Below, piece after piece: positions 26,863-35,400 of a DNA stretch of 64,000 nucleotides. Origin of the DNA: Desulfobacterales bacterium (GTDB lineage: Bacteria > Desulfobacterota > Desulfobacteria > Desulfobacterales > JAFDDL01); the NCBI GenBank assembly GCA_034003325.1, contig JAVEYW010000004.1, positions 247,887-311,886 of the forward strand, given 5' to 3'. The position numbers and the translations under genes are program-made. The notes beneath the pieces were generated by a model. That model was not told the origin of the DNA and did no database searches. It saw only the letters and a program-made list of their open reading frames with translations. Positions within the stretch are counted from its first letter, which is position 1. Each line of letters starts with the position of its first letter.

Positions 26863-26891
26863 TTCTCGGACGCTCATGGAGCGTCCGAGAA
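26863..26891. repeat. Perfect 13-bp stem-loop between tetR and the glutaryl-CoA operon
   Basis: TTCTCGGACGCTC and GAGCGTCCGAGAA pair perfectly around an ATG loop. It is not followed by a T-run on either strand, so it is not a textbook intrinsic terminator. It could be an attenuator, an operator or an RNA-processing site between the regulator and the operon. Confidence 0.6.
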
Positions 26892-26956
26892 GGAAAAAAT
26901 GTTTGACACGTAAGCCGAGATGTGACAAATTTTACATGACAGACACGCCAGTTAAA

Positions 26957-26972
26957 CTAACGGTCAAGTTAG
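26957..26972. promoter_or_regulatory. Candidate TetR operator upstream of the glutaryl-CoA operon
   Basis: CTAACGGTCAAGTTAG has perfect 5-base arms around a 6-base centre. A TTGACA element near 26905 and AT-rich sequence downstream would put this palindrome near a transcription start. Size and symmetry suit a TetR-family site, and tetR is the adjacent gene. Assignment is by position and symmetry only. Confidence 0.35.
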
Positions 26973-27048
26973 ACAGTCAGAGATCGTCCTTATGCACGTT
27001 GATGCCAACGAGCTTATGCCGTAAGGTCATTACAAAGGAGCCAAATTC

Positions 27049-28221
27049 ATGAGCGATCAGTATGATGTTGAATTGTCCGAACAGCACGTCATCCTCCGCA
27101 ACACGGTTCGAAAATTCGCCGATAAGGAAATTGCACCCCATGTCGACAAGGACGAGAACGAACATCGGTGGCAACGCGATCTCGTGGATAAAATGGCCGA
27201 GCTGGGGCTATTCGGTTGTCCGGTCCCCGAAGAATACGGCGGAAATGACATGGGGTATTTGGCCCATGCCATCGTAACGGAAGAAATCGGCAGGGTGTCC
27301 GGATCCCTCAGGGTCGCTTTCAATATGCAGACCATGGGAACCGCCATGTCCATTCTGAAATGGGGAAGCGAAGCGCTTAAGAGAAAGTACATTCCCGCGC
27401 TCGTTTCCGCGCAGATGATCGGCTGCTTCGGCATCACCGAACCGGATACCGGTTCAGACACCGTGGCCATGGCCACCACGGCAGTCAAGGATGGCGACCA
27501 TTACATCCTCAACGGCCAGAAGATGTGGATCACCTGGTCACCCGTGGCCGACATGGCGGTAATCTTTGCGATGACCAACAAGGCCGCCAAACACAAAGGG
27601 ATGAGCGCTTTTGTCATGGACATGGATTCCCCCGGGGTAAAGACGGCTCCCATTAAGGACAAACTGGGGCTATGGGCCTGCCCCACCGGTGAAATCATCA
27701 TGGAAGACGTAAGGGTTCCGGCGGGCAATCTTCTAGGAGAAGAAGGGCGCGGCTTCGAGTACCTAATGAAGGAGCTCATCAGCACCCGGCTTTCCGCCGC
27801 GGCGGGTGCCGTGGGAACCTGCCAGGCGGCAGTTGACGAGGCCGTCAAGTACGCGAATGAAAGAAAGCAGTTCGGCGTCCCGATCGCTGAATTCCAGATG
27901 GTGCAGGAAACCATCGCGAGAATGGTGGTCGAAACCGAGGCAGCAAGGGCGCTGACCTGGCGATGCGCCATTCAGAAAGACCGAGGCATGGTCAACAACA
28001 TGCGTGAAACAGTCCTCGCCAAGTTCTATGCTTCCCGAGCGGCGGATGAGGTTCCCAACCTGGGTCTGGATGTTCTGAGCGCTTATGGATATTCCAACGA
28101 ATACCCCATGGCACGAATCCTTCGCGACGGCAAGGTATACAAAATTCTCGAGGGCGCAACCAACATCATGAAAATGATCATCGCGGCGGATGCCTTGGGA
28201 ATAAAAAAGGCCAATCGATAG
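27049..28221 (+). CDS. Acyl-CoA dehydrogenase, glutaryl-CoA dehydrogenase-like
   Basis: A 390-residue FAD enzyme. Core motifs are GCFGITEPDTGSDTVAMAT (about residue 125), TRLSAAAGAVGTCQAAVDEA, YGYSNEYPMARILRD and the catalytic Glu in ILEGATNI (about 368). The ending MIIAADALGIKKANR closely resembles glutaryl-CoA dehydrogenases of sulfate-reducing bacteria as I remember them. It would convert glutaryl-CoA to glutaconyl-CoA or crotonyl-CoA; which product cannot be decided here. AAGGAG precedes the ATG. It heads an operon with thiolase, 3-hydroxyacyl-CoA dehydrogenase, an ALDH7-type enzyme and Kor, which fits a glutaryl-CoA route. Confidence 0.85.
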   Translation: MSDQYDVELSEQHVILRNTVRKFADKEIAPHVDKDENEHRWQRDLVDKMAELGLFGCPVPEEYGGNDMGYLAHAIVTEEIGRVSGSLRVAFNMQTMGTAMSILKWGSEALKRKYIPALVSAQMIGCFGITEPDTGSDTVAMATTAVKDGDHYILNGQKMWITWSPVADMAVIFAMTNKAAKHKGMSAFVMDMDSPGVKTAPIKDKLGLWACPTGEIIMEDVRVPAGNLLGEEGRGFEYLMKELISTRLSAAAGAVGTCQAAVDEAVKYANERKQFGVPIAEFQMVQETIARMVVETEAARALTWRCAIQKDRGMVNNMRETVLAKFYASRAADEVPNLGLDVLSAYGYSNEYPMARILRDGKVYKILEGATNIMKMIIAADALGIKKANR

Positions 28222-28252
28222 AACCCATCCATTATAATATCGGAGGCGACAT

Positions 28253-29437
28253 ATGAAAGAAGTGGTCATATTGGGGGCGGCCAGAACGATCGGCGGTCAA
28301 TTTGGCGGATCATTTCAAAACTTGACGGCCCCGGAACTGGGTGCCGCGGTCATCCGTGAAGCCATTAACCGTTCCAGAATCGCTTCAGACCTTATCGATC
28401 AAACCATTTTCGGAAACGCCTGGCAGGCGGGGGCAGGACCGAACCCGGCAAGGCTCAGCTCGGTCATGGGGGGTATTCCCGTCGAAACCCCGGGGGTCTC
28501 GATAAACGTCCGCTGCGGTTCGAGCCTTCAGGCGTTAATTTTCGGAGCGCAGGCCATCAAGGCGGGAGACGTCGATACCGTTATGGTGGGGGGCACTGAA
28601 AGCGCCAGCCAGATCCCATACGGACTGCCGCGTGCCCGATGGGGTTACCGTATGGGGGATGGACAGTTGGTCGACCTGATGCATAAGGACGGATTCCGAT
28701 GTCCACTCGGCGGCGGCCTGATGGGTGAAATCACCGACTGGCTCGCCGAGGAAAGAGGCATATCAAGACAAGAGCAAGACGCGTTTGCCGCGGAATCTCA
28801 CAACAAGGCCGAGGCCGCTGTCAGAGAAGGAAAATTCGCAGAAGAAATCGCCCCGATTGACGTCAAGGTAAAGAAGGGCGACCGCATTCGGGTCGTCGAT
28901 GAAGAGATTTTTCGCAAAGGGGTCACAGTTGAAAGTTTGAGCAAATTACCGGCGGTTTTTGTCAAAGGTGGAACCGTTACGGCGGGCAACGCGTGCGCCC
29001 TGTGTGATGCCGCGTCGGCCGCTGTGCTCATGGACAGGGAAAAGGCGGCGGCGATGGGGTTAAAACCATTCGCCCTGTTGCGCGGTTACGCGTTTGTCGG
29101 GGTCGAACCGAAGCACTTCGGTTTATCACCCGCCAAAGCGATTCCGGCAGCTCTCAAGAAAGCCGGCCTCACTCTCGGCGATATCGACCTTCACGAGTTG
29201 AACGAAGCGTTCGCCGCTCAGTATATTGCCTGCGAACAGGACTTGGACCTCGACCGCTCCAAAGTCAATGTCCACGGCGGCGCCATTGCCCTGGGCCATC
29301 CGGTAGCCGCTACGGGCACAAAGTTGCTCACGACGTTGCTCTATGCGATGAAACAACGCGATGTGACCTTAGGAACCGTGAGCATGTGTATCGGAGGCGG
29401 CAATGGCGTGGCTGCGGTATTCGAGCGGCTGAACTGA
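28253..29437 (+). CDS. Thiolase (acetyl-CoA acetyltransferase family)
   Basis: A 394-residue thiolase. The nucleophilic cysteine is in NVRCGSSLQA (about residue 88), the catalytic His in GHPVAATGTKLL (about 348) and the second Cys in CIGGGNGVAAVF (about 380). The Gly usually found after Cys-x-Ser is Ser here, a mild variation. GGAGG precedes the ATG. In this operon the likely reaction is cleavage of acetoacetyl-CoA into two acetyl-CoA. Confidence 0.93.
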   Translation: MKEVVILGAARTIGGQFGGSFQNLTAPELGAAVIREAINRSRIASDLIDQTIFGNAWQAGAGPNPARLSSVMGGIPVETPGVSINVRCGSSLQALIFGAQAIKAGDVDTVMVGGTESASQIPYGLPRARWGYRMGDGQLVDLMHKDGFRCPLGGGLMGEITDWLAEERGISRQEQDAFAAESHNKAEAAVREGKFAEEIAPIDVKVKKGDRIRVVDEEIFRKGVTVESLSKLPAVFVKGGTVTAGNACALCDAASAAVLMDREKAAAMGLKPFALLRGYAFVGVEPKHFGLSPAKAIPAALKKAGLTLGDIDLHELNEAFAAQYIACEQDLDLDRSKVNVHGGAIALGHPVAATGTKLLTTLLYAMKQRDVTLGTVSMCIGGGNGVAAVFERLN

Positions 29438-29463
29438 CTTTTGACATCACGGGAGATTCAAAT

Positions 29464-30327
29464 ATGGCTGTCCAAAAAATTCTTGTCGTCGGCGCCGGAA
29501 ATATGGGAGCGGGCATCGCGCAACTTTGTGCCCAGCAGGGTTTAGAAGCAGTGATTGCCGATATCAGCCTGGATCTTTCCACGAAGGCCAAAGCCCTTAT
29601 AGACAAGGGCCTTCAGAAAAGGGTCGACGCGGGAAAACTGGCCGAAACCGAAAAGAAATCCATCGTATCCCGCATCTTGACGGCAGGGGATCTGAGTCCT
29701 GCCCGGGAGTGCGATTTCGTCATCGAGAGCGTCGTGGAGGATATCCAAATAAAGAGGAACGTCTTTGCGGAGTTGGACAATCTTGCCCGGCCGGATGTCA
29801 TCTTTGCCACCAATACCACCTCGCTTTCCATCAGCCGGATAGCCGAGGCCACGCGGCGCCCCGATAGGGTGGTTCAGATGCATTTTTTCAATCCGCCCAC
29901 GATCATGAAGCTTGTCGAGATCATGCCGGGGGCAAAAACCTCTTCTAAGACACTTGAAGTCGCTCAAACGCTGGCAAAACAGCTCGGTAAAGACCCGGTA
30001 GTTTGCAGGACCGAAGCGCCTGCGGGAATTGTCAGCCGGGTTCTCGGCCAACTGTTGAATGAAGCCACATGGCTGGTTGAATCCGGGGTGGCCGCGCCTG
30101 AGGATATCGATAAAGCCATGAAGCTCGGGGCCAATCATCCGATGGGGCCATTGGCGCTGCTCGATCTAATCGGTTTGGATGTCCATCGGGCAAAAATGCA
30201 GACGCTGGCTAGCGTCCTTAACGACCCCCGGTACAAACATCCCGGAATCATCGACCGGATGATAGAGGAAGGCTGTCTGGGCAAGAAAGTCGGCAAGGGG
30301 TTCTATTCCTATGAAGATGGGAAATGA
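29464..30327 (+). CDS. 3-hydroxyacyl-CoA dehydrogenase (3-hydroxybutyryl-CoA type)
   Basis: A 287-residue NAD-dependent dehydrogenase. The Rossmann motif is VVGAGNMGAGIAQLC, the catalytic region MHFFNPPTIMKLVE, and the C-terminal helical domain has GANHPMGPLALLDLIGLD and GKGFYSYEDGK. GGGAG precedes the ATG at 29464; an open frame upstream overlaps the thiolase gene in another frame and is not real coding. It would oxidise 3-hydroxybutyryl-CoA to acetoacetyl-CoA between the dehydrogenase and thiolase steps. No enoyl-CoA hydratase is present in the operon. Confidence 0.93.
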   Translation: MAVQKILVVGAGNMGAGIAQLCAQQGLEAVIADISLDLSTKAKALIDKGLQKRVDAGKLAETEKKSIVSRILTAGDLSPARECDFVIESVVEDIQIKRNVFAELDNLARPDVIFATNTTSLSISRIAEATRRPDRVVQMHFFNPPTIMKLVEIMPGAKTSSKTLEVAQTLAKQLGKDPVVCRTEAPAGIVSRVLGQLLNEATWLVESGVAAPEDIDKAMKLGANHPMGPLALLDLIGLDVHRAKMQTLASVLNDPRYKHPGIIDRMIEEGCLGKKVGKGFYSYEDGK

Positions 30328-30330
30328 AGT

Positions 30331-30495
30331 TTGAACCCATCAACCTCGGTATATGAAAAGACACCGGCGGTTCCGTTCATCAACAAGCTGTGCTACCCCA
30401 CTGGCGGCCCGGCCCGGATGGATTGGGTGAAAAAGAACATAGCCGTGTGCCAGAATCTTTTCAAAGAAAGCCTGAAAGCCCTGTATAAGGAGTAG
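30331..30495 (+). pseudogene. 54-codon ORF or gene remnant directly after the 3-hydroxyacyl-CoA dehydrogenase
   Basis: It continues in the same frame as the preceding gene after its TGA and encodes a protein-like segment (VPFINKLCYPTGGPAR, then a helix ending in ESLKALYKE). The only near start is a TTG without a clear ribosome-binding site. I do not recognise the family. It looks like the C-terminus of a lost gene, retained because its end carries the AAGGAG site of the next gene. A genuine small protein is possible. Confidence 0.45.
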
Positions 30496-30502
30496 ACCCG
30501 TT

Positions 30503-32032
30503 ATGCAGCATATTACCCGAAAATTGAATCTTCAAGACATGAACCCCGGGGCGGGAATCGGGACTGAGTGGCTGGCCGCAAAGGGAAACCTATTGGCGTG
30601 CATCTCCCCGATAAACGGCGGGGCGATCGGCTCCGTGCAGCAGGCATCCGAGGAAGACTGCGAAAAGGTGGCCGGTGTTGCAGCCCGGGCATTTGAGCTC
30701 TGGCGCACGGAGCCGGCGCCCAAGCGGGGCGAGATTGTGCGCCAAATCGGAAATGCGGTTCGCGCAAGGAAAAAAGATCTGGCGGCACTCCTTAGTCTGG
30801 AAATGGGGAAGATTCTGACAGAGGCCGAGGGGGAAGTTCAAGAGATGATCGACATCTGTGATTTTGCCGTGGGTCAATCCCGGATGCTTTACGGCCTTAG
30901 CATGCACAGTGAAAGGCCCCGGCACCGGATGTTCGAGCAATGGCACCCTCTGGGGCCGGTTGGTGTGATCACGGCGTTCAATTTTCCGGTGGCCGTATGG
31001 GCCTGGAACGCCATGATCGCCTTGGTTGCCGGAGATACGGTGGTGTGGAAGCCTTCGACCAAGGCAAGCCTTACGGCTGTTGCACTGATGAAGATCATTG
31101 AACCGGTGCTCCGAAAAAATAAGGTTCCGCCGGGGGTGCTGAGCCTGGTTGTGGGGGGCCGGAAACCGGTGGGAGAGTTTTTGATCATTGACCGCAGGTT
31201 TCCGCTCATATCCGCCACAGGCAGCGTGGCCATGGGCCGTCATGTGGGGGAGACGGTCGCGGCCCGCATAGGAAGAACCTTGCTCGAACTTGGCGGCAAC
31301 AATGCGGTGATCGTAACCCCCACCGCGGATATGGATTTGGCTGTGCGTGCCATTGTGTTCGGGGCCGTGGGCACGGCCGGACAGCGTTGTACCACGATTC
31401 GTCGAGTGATTGTTCATAAGGAAGTGGCAGATGATCTGGCCGCCGCTCTCATTCGTGCCTACAACCAGGTGAGAATCGGTGATCCGCTCAGGAAAGGCAC
31501 ACTCATGGGACCGCTGATTGATAAAAACGCCGTGTCCCTTATGCAACAAGCACTCAAGGCCCTGAAAAAGCAAGGCGGTCGAATACGCTGCGGCGGAGAA
31601 ATCCTCTCCGGCGGGCTATTTGATACAGGCACTTATGTGACGCCGTGCCTATGCGAGGCCCAAAACCACTATCCCATCGTGCAGGAAGAAACATTTGCGC
31701 CCATCCTTTACATGATCGCTTACGACGATCTGGAAGAGGCGGTCAGGATGAACAACAGTGTACGCCAGGGGCTGAGCGCCGCCATCTTCACCCAAGATTT
31801 GCAGGAATCGGAATATTTTCTGAGTGTTAACGGCAGTGATAACGGCATTGCCAACGTCAATATCGGCACATCCGGGGCAGAAATCGGGGGCGCTTTCGGC
31901 GGTGAAAAAGATACCGGCGGCGGCCGGGAATCCGGCTCGGATGCATGGAAGACCTACATGCGCCGCCAGACCAATACCATCAACTGGTCTCGAGAGATGC
32001 CGCTGGCCCAGGGGATCCGGTTTGAGGTATAA
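30503..32032 (+). CDS. Aldehyde dehydrogenase, ALDH7 (aminoadipate semialdehyde) family
   Basis: A 509-residue NAD(P)-dependent aldehyde dehydrogenase. It has the ITAFNFPVAVWAWN segment, the catalytic Glu in LELGGNNA (about residue 262) and Cys in GQRCTT (about 296). Family-specific segments of ALDH7 (antiquitin) are GSDNGIANVNIGTSGAEIGG and GGGRESGSDAWKTYMRR. ALDH7 enzymes oxidise 2-aminoadipate 6-semialdehyde to 2-aminoadipate in lysine catabolism. AAGGAG lies upstream within the preceding remnant. Its place beside Kor and a glutaryl-CoA dehydrogenase-like gene supports an aminoadipate route. Confidence 0.9.
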   Translation: MQHITRKLNLQDMNPGAGIGTEWLAAKGNLLACISPINGGAIGSVQQASEEDCEKVAGVAARAFELWRTEPAPKRGEIVRQIGNAVRARKKDLAALLSLEMGKILTEAEGEVQEMIDICDFAVGQSRMLYGLSMHSERPRHRMFEQWHPLGPVGVITAFNFPVAVWAWNAMIALVAGDTVVWKPSTKASLTAVALMKIIEPVLRKNKVPPGVLSLVVGGRKPVGEFLIIDRRFPLISATGSVAMGRHVGETVAARIGRTLLELGGNNAVIVTPTADMDLAVRAIVFGAVGTAGQRCTTIRRVIVHKEVADDLAAALIRAYNQVRIGDPLRKGTLMGPLIDKNAVSLMQQALKALKKQGGRIRCGGEILSGGLFDTGTYVTPCLCEAQNHYPIVQEETFAPILYMIAYDDLEEAVRMNNSVRQGLSAAIFTQDLQESEYFLSVNGSDNGIANVNIGTSGAEIGGAFGGEKDTGGGRESGSDAWKTYMRRQTNTINWSREMPLAQGIRFEV

Positions 32033-32044
32033 AAGGGAATTTTC

Positions 32045-33172
32045 ATGCGTTTTGTTGACGGAAACACAGCCGTGGCCATGGGGGCGCTGTTTGCCGGATG
32101 TCGTTTTTTTTCGGCCTATCCCATCTCGCCGGCAAGCACGCTTCTTTCCGCTATGATGGACAGGCTTCACGCAGCAGGGGGCATGGTCATCCAGGGGGAG
32201 GACGAGATATCCGCCATCGGTTATTGCCTGGGCGCCGCCATGTCAGGCCAAAAGGTCATGACCGCCACCTCCGGGCCAGGCATCAGTCTTTGCAGCGAGA
32301 ACATCTCTTTTGCCATCGCGGGAGAGATTCCCATCGTGATTGTCGATGTGATGCGCCAGGGGCCTTCCACCGGGGCTGCGACACGGGGTGCGGACGGTGA
32401 TATTCAGTTTTTGCGTTGGGGATGCAGCGGCGGTCTTCCGGTCATTGTGCTGGCACCCTCGGATGTCCGCGACTGTTTCACCCTGACTGTCCATGCCTTT
32501 AATCTGGCGGAACGGTTTCGCTGTCCTGTCTTTCTCGCTTCCAACAAGGAAATCGGAATGACCCGCGAAACCTTGGATATGGATACGGTGGAAAAGCCGG
32601 AGCCGGTGGAACGAACGCTTTACGAATCCGGGGAGGCGTTTCTCCCTTTCCGGACGGCTCCGGGCGAGGATGTGCCGCCGTTTCTCCCCATCGGAGGTCC
32701 CGTGCCGGTTCGACAGACCTCATCTTCCCACGGTCCGGCGGGCTTTATCACCAGCGATGCGCAGCTTATTCAGCAGGGGGTCACAAGGCTTCAACGAAAA
32801 ATCGAAACCAACGTCGAAGCCTGCTCCTTTTATGAACTGGAAAAGCGGCCTAACGCTCAAACCCTGTTGATCACTTACGGTGTTACGGCCCGGGCCGGCC
32901 GGGCCGCCACAAGGACCCTTTTTGAAACTCGTGGCACTCCGGTCGACCTGCTTGTGCTAAAAACACTCTGGCCGGTTCCGGAGGATCTCCTGCGCGCGGC
33001 TTCCCGAGGCATGACCCGGATTCTGGTGGTGGAGATGAACCTGGGGCAGTACATTCATGAAATCCGCCGGGTCTTGTGCCATCGCAAGATCGAATTTTAC
33101 GGAAAGATGTCAGGAGAATTGATTCGACCCGAGGAGATCATTCAGGAGTTTTCCGGTGCCCAGTCTGCTTGA
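32045..33172 (+). CDS. 2-oxoacid:ferredoxin oxidoreductase alpha subunit (KorA-like)
   Basis: A 375-residue subunit that begins with the pyrimidine-binding region: GNTAVAMGALFAGC, FSAYPISPAST and QGEDEISAIGYCLGAAM. It ends with the transketolase C-like domain (TLLITYGVTARAGRAA, ILVVEMNLGQYIHEIRRVL). This layout is that of KorA/VorA. Kor enzymes convert a 2-oxoacid, CoA and oxidised ferredoxin to acyl-CoA and CO2. The gene context suggests 2-oxoadipate as substrate, giving glutaryl-CoA; 2-oxoglutarate is the standard alternative. It overlaps the next gene by 17 bases. Confidence 0.9.
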   Translation: MRFVDGNTAVAMGALFAGCRFFSAYPISPASTLLSAMMDRLHAAGGMVIQGEDEISAIGYCLGAAMSGQKVMTATSGPGISLCSENISFAIAGEIPIVIVDVMRQGPSTGAATRGADGDIQFLRWGCSGGLPVIVLAPSDVRDCFTLTVHAFNLAERFRCPVFLASNKEIGMTRETLDMDTVEKPEPVERTLYESGEAFLPFRTAPGEDVPPFLPIGGPVPVRQTSSSHGPAGFITSDAQLIQQGVTRLQRKIETNVEACSFYELEKRPNAQTLLITYGVTARAGRAATRTLFETRGTPVDLLVLKTLWPVPEDLLRAASRGMTRILVVEMNLGQYIHEIRRVLCHRKIEFYGKMSGELIRPEEIIQEFSGAQSA

Positions 33173-34451
33173 TCCCAAAAGACCGCCGGCCTTTTGCCCG
33201 GGATGCGCTCACACCCGGTGCGTGCGGGCACTCGATCGGGCATTGGGAGACATGGCGCTTAAACCGCATCAGGTGGTCATTGTAACCGATATCGGTTGTT
33301 GTGGACTCTTCGATACGTTTTTTACCACGCACGCATTTCATGGCCTGCATGGCAGGGCATTGACTTACGCCGCCGGCATCAAGCTGGCTGCCCCTCATCT
33401 GAAGGTGATCGTAGTGATGGGAGACGGGGGGCTTGGCATCGGCGGCGCCCATTTTCTTGCCGCTTGCCGGCGGAACCTGGATATGACCCTCCTGGTGTTC
33501 AATAACCTCAACTTCGGTATGACGGGCGGTCAGTTTTCCTGCACCACCCCTGCGGATGCTCAGGTAAGCTCCGGCTTTCTCAATACGCTGGAAAGGCCCA
33601 TGGACGTTTGCACGGTGGCGGCCGCCGCCGGCGCGCCGTTTGTCACACGCTGCTCGGCATTCGAGAAAGACCTTCCCCAAGTGGTGACGGAATCCCTCTC
33701 ATTCAAAGGGTTTTCCGTGATGGACATCTGGGGTCTTTGCACCGGACGGTACACTCGGCGAAATCCCCTGAAGCCGGAAGATCTGCACGCCGTCATGAGG
33801 AAGTTACCCGGGTTTCGAGGCCCTGTTTCGCACAACCAGCGGCCGGAATTCGAAACCCTCTACAAAGAAACCGCCGCCGGGGCTGGCCCTAAACCGGATG
33901 AGGAAGAGATACCTCAACGGTTTTCACCTCCTGCAGTTGCGCGCCGTGAGATATTGCTGCTGGGCTCTGCGGGTGGTGGTGTGATTACGGCTGCGACAAT
34001 TCTTGCGCACGCAGCCATTCTCGCCGGCATGCACGTCACCCAGAAAAACGACCATGATGTAACGGTGATGCGGGGGCCGTCCATCAGTGAGCTGATTATC
34101 TCGCATGCCCCCATCGATTTCACCGGGGTGAATGCGCCGGATGCCGTTTTGGCGCTTTCACCGGAAGGCATCAACCGTAAAAAAGAACTATTCAAAGCCA
34201 TGAATCCCGACGGGGTGGTCATCGCGAACAAAGGCGAGGACATCCCTCCAGCTCGTGGCCGAATCATTCAAGTGGACTTTAAAGCCCTCTGCACCCACAA
34301 AAACGATGTGGCCTTTGCAGCCGTGGTCGTCCTGGTCCGACAGGCAGGGCCGGTGTCCCTTGAGTTGCTGGAAGCCGCCGTCCGGCGGGCGTATCGTGGG
34401 AGACGGCTGGATAATTATATCCGTCTTCTAAAGCAGAAGAACCCCCCCTGA
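33156..34451 (+). CDS. 2-oxoacid:ferredoxin oxidoreductase, fused beta and gamma subunits
   Basis: A 431-residue protein. Residues about 1-250 are the TPP-binding beta subunit: PAFCPGCAHT, VTDIGCCGLFDTFF, the TPP motif VVMGDGGLGIGGAH and LVFNNLNFGMTGGQ. Residues about 260-431 are a gamma subunit (EILLLGSAGGGVITAATIL, KNDHDVTVMRGPSISELIIS). KorB and KorC are usually separate genes, so this is a natural fusion. The start is GTG at 33156, after AGGAG, inside the alpha gene. No ferredoxin subunit (KorD) is present, so an external ferredoxin must accept the electrons. Confidence 0.88.
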   Translation: MPSLLDPKRPPAFCPGCAHTRCVRALDRALGDMALKPHQVVIVTDIGCCGLFDTFFTTHAFHGLHGRALTYAAGIKLAAPHLKVIVVMGDGGLGIGGAHFLAACRRNLDMTLLVFNNLNFGMTGGQFSCTTPADAQVSSGFLNTLERPMDVCTVAAAAGAPFVTRCSAFEKDLPQVVTESLSFKGFSVMDIWGLCTGRYTRRNPLKPEDLHAVMRKLPGFRGPVSHNQRPEFETLYKETAAGAGPKPDEEEIPQRFSPPAVARREILLLGSAGGGVITAATILAHAAILAGMHVTQKNDHDVTVMRGPSISELIISHAPIDFTGVNAPDAVLALSPEGINRKKELFKAMNPDGVVIANKGEDIPPARGRIIQVDFKALCTHKNDVAFAAVVVLVRQAGPVSLELLEAAVRRAYRGRRLDNYIRLLKQKNPP

Positions 34452-34563
34452 AAAGACATTGCGCGGTTTTACGCCGCAGGGGCATCGGCGGCGCCGTGAA
34501 AGAGCATGGTGCGTTTGACACGACCGGAATCTGAGCATGAGGCGCCGGAACGAGTGGTCGAAC

Positions 34564-35349
34564 CTAATTGAATCCGCCCATAGCCGCCTGCAGGCAATTG
34601 CCGTTGATGCACCAGGATTCGGGCAGCGCGAAATACAGGATGGGATAGGCCGCATCTTCCGGCTGCATGATTCTGCCGTGATATTTCTCCATCACCGCAT
34701 CCCGGGCTTTTTGCGGGAGACCCACTCGCTCGCCGTCAACGGACTCGTCCTGAGATTCTCTTACCCTGGTCAATCGGGTATCCACCATGCCGTAGGCAAT
34801 GCAGTTACAGGTCACGCCAAAACGCTCCCATTCGTGCGCCACCACCTTGGTCAGCGAGATGATCCCGCCTTTTGCGGCGGCATAGTTGGCCTGTCCGGGA
34901 TTGCCTCTGAGGCCGGACATCGAAGAAATGTTGATGATCCGTCCATTATGACCCGCCACCCGCATATACTTGGCTGCCGCACGAATGCAGTTGAAGGTTC
35001 CCTTAAGGCTGATGTCGACCGCCATATCCCACTGTTGATCGGTCATCTTGTGGATCATATTGTCCCGGTTGATGCCGGCCAGGTTAACCAGAATATCCAG
35101 CTTGCCGAACTTCTCGGCAGCGGTATCCATCAGTTTCCGGCAATCATCGGGCTGAGTAACATCGCCGATGCAATGGCACGCCTTTCCGCCGGCCGCATCG
35201 AGTGCATTGACGGTTTCCACCGCCGCACTCTCATCCACATCATTAATCACCACGGCACAGCCTTCCTTCACAAACAGTTCCGCAGTGGCCTTGCCGATGC
35301 CGCGGCCTGAACCGGTAATGACCGCCACTTTGTTATCCAGTTTGCCCAT
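34564..35349 (-). CDS. Short-chain dehydrogenase/reductase, FabG-like
   Basis: A 261-residue classical SDR with the cofactor motif TGSGRGIGK, NLAG (about residue 90) and the catalytic Ser and YxxxK in NISSMSGLRGNPGQANYAAAK. The start is the ATG at 35349, six bases after GGAG; a TTG four codons upstream is less likely. FabG-like SDRs reduce 3-oxoacyl-ACP/CoA or oxidise alcohols. It is convergent to the Kor operon and follows a truncated amidohydrolase. Confidence 0.9.
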   Translation of the reverse strand: MGKLDNKVAVITGSGRGIGKATAELFVKEGCAVVINDVDESAAVETVNALDAAGGKACHCIGDVTQPDDCRKLMDTAAEKFGKLDILVNLAGINRDNMIHKMTDQQWDMAVDISLKGTFNCIRAAAKYMRVAGHNGRIINISSMSGLRGNPGQANYAAAKGGIISLTKVVAHEWERFGVTCNCIAYGMVDTRLTRVRESQDESVDGERVGLPQKARDAVMEKYHGRIMQPEDAAYPILYFALPESWCINGNCLQAAMGGFN

Positions 35350-35400
35350 CTGATTCTCCAAATTTTATCTGAAATATGTTCTATGGTTTTGATGCCGGGG

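Noticed and set aside
26863..26891. Rho-independent terminator after tetR
   Set aside because: The stem is perfect but is followed by GGAAAAAA on the plus strand and has no T-run on either strand, so it is listed only as a stem-loop.
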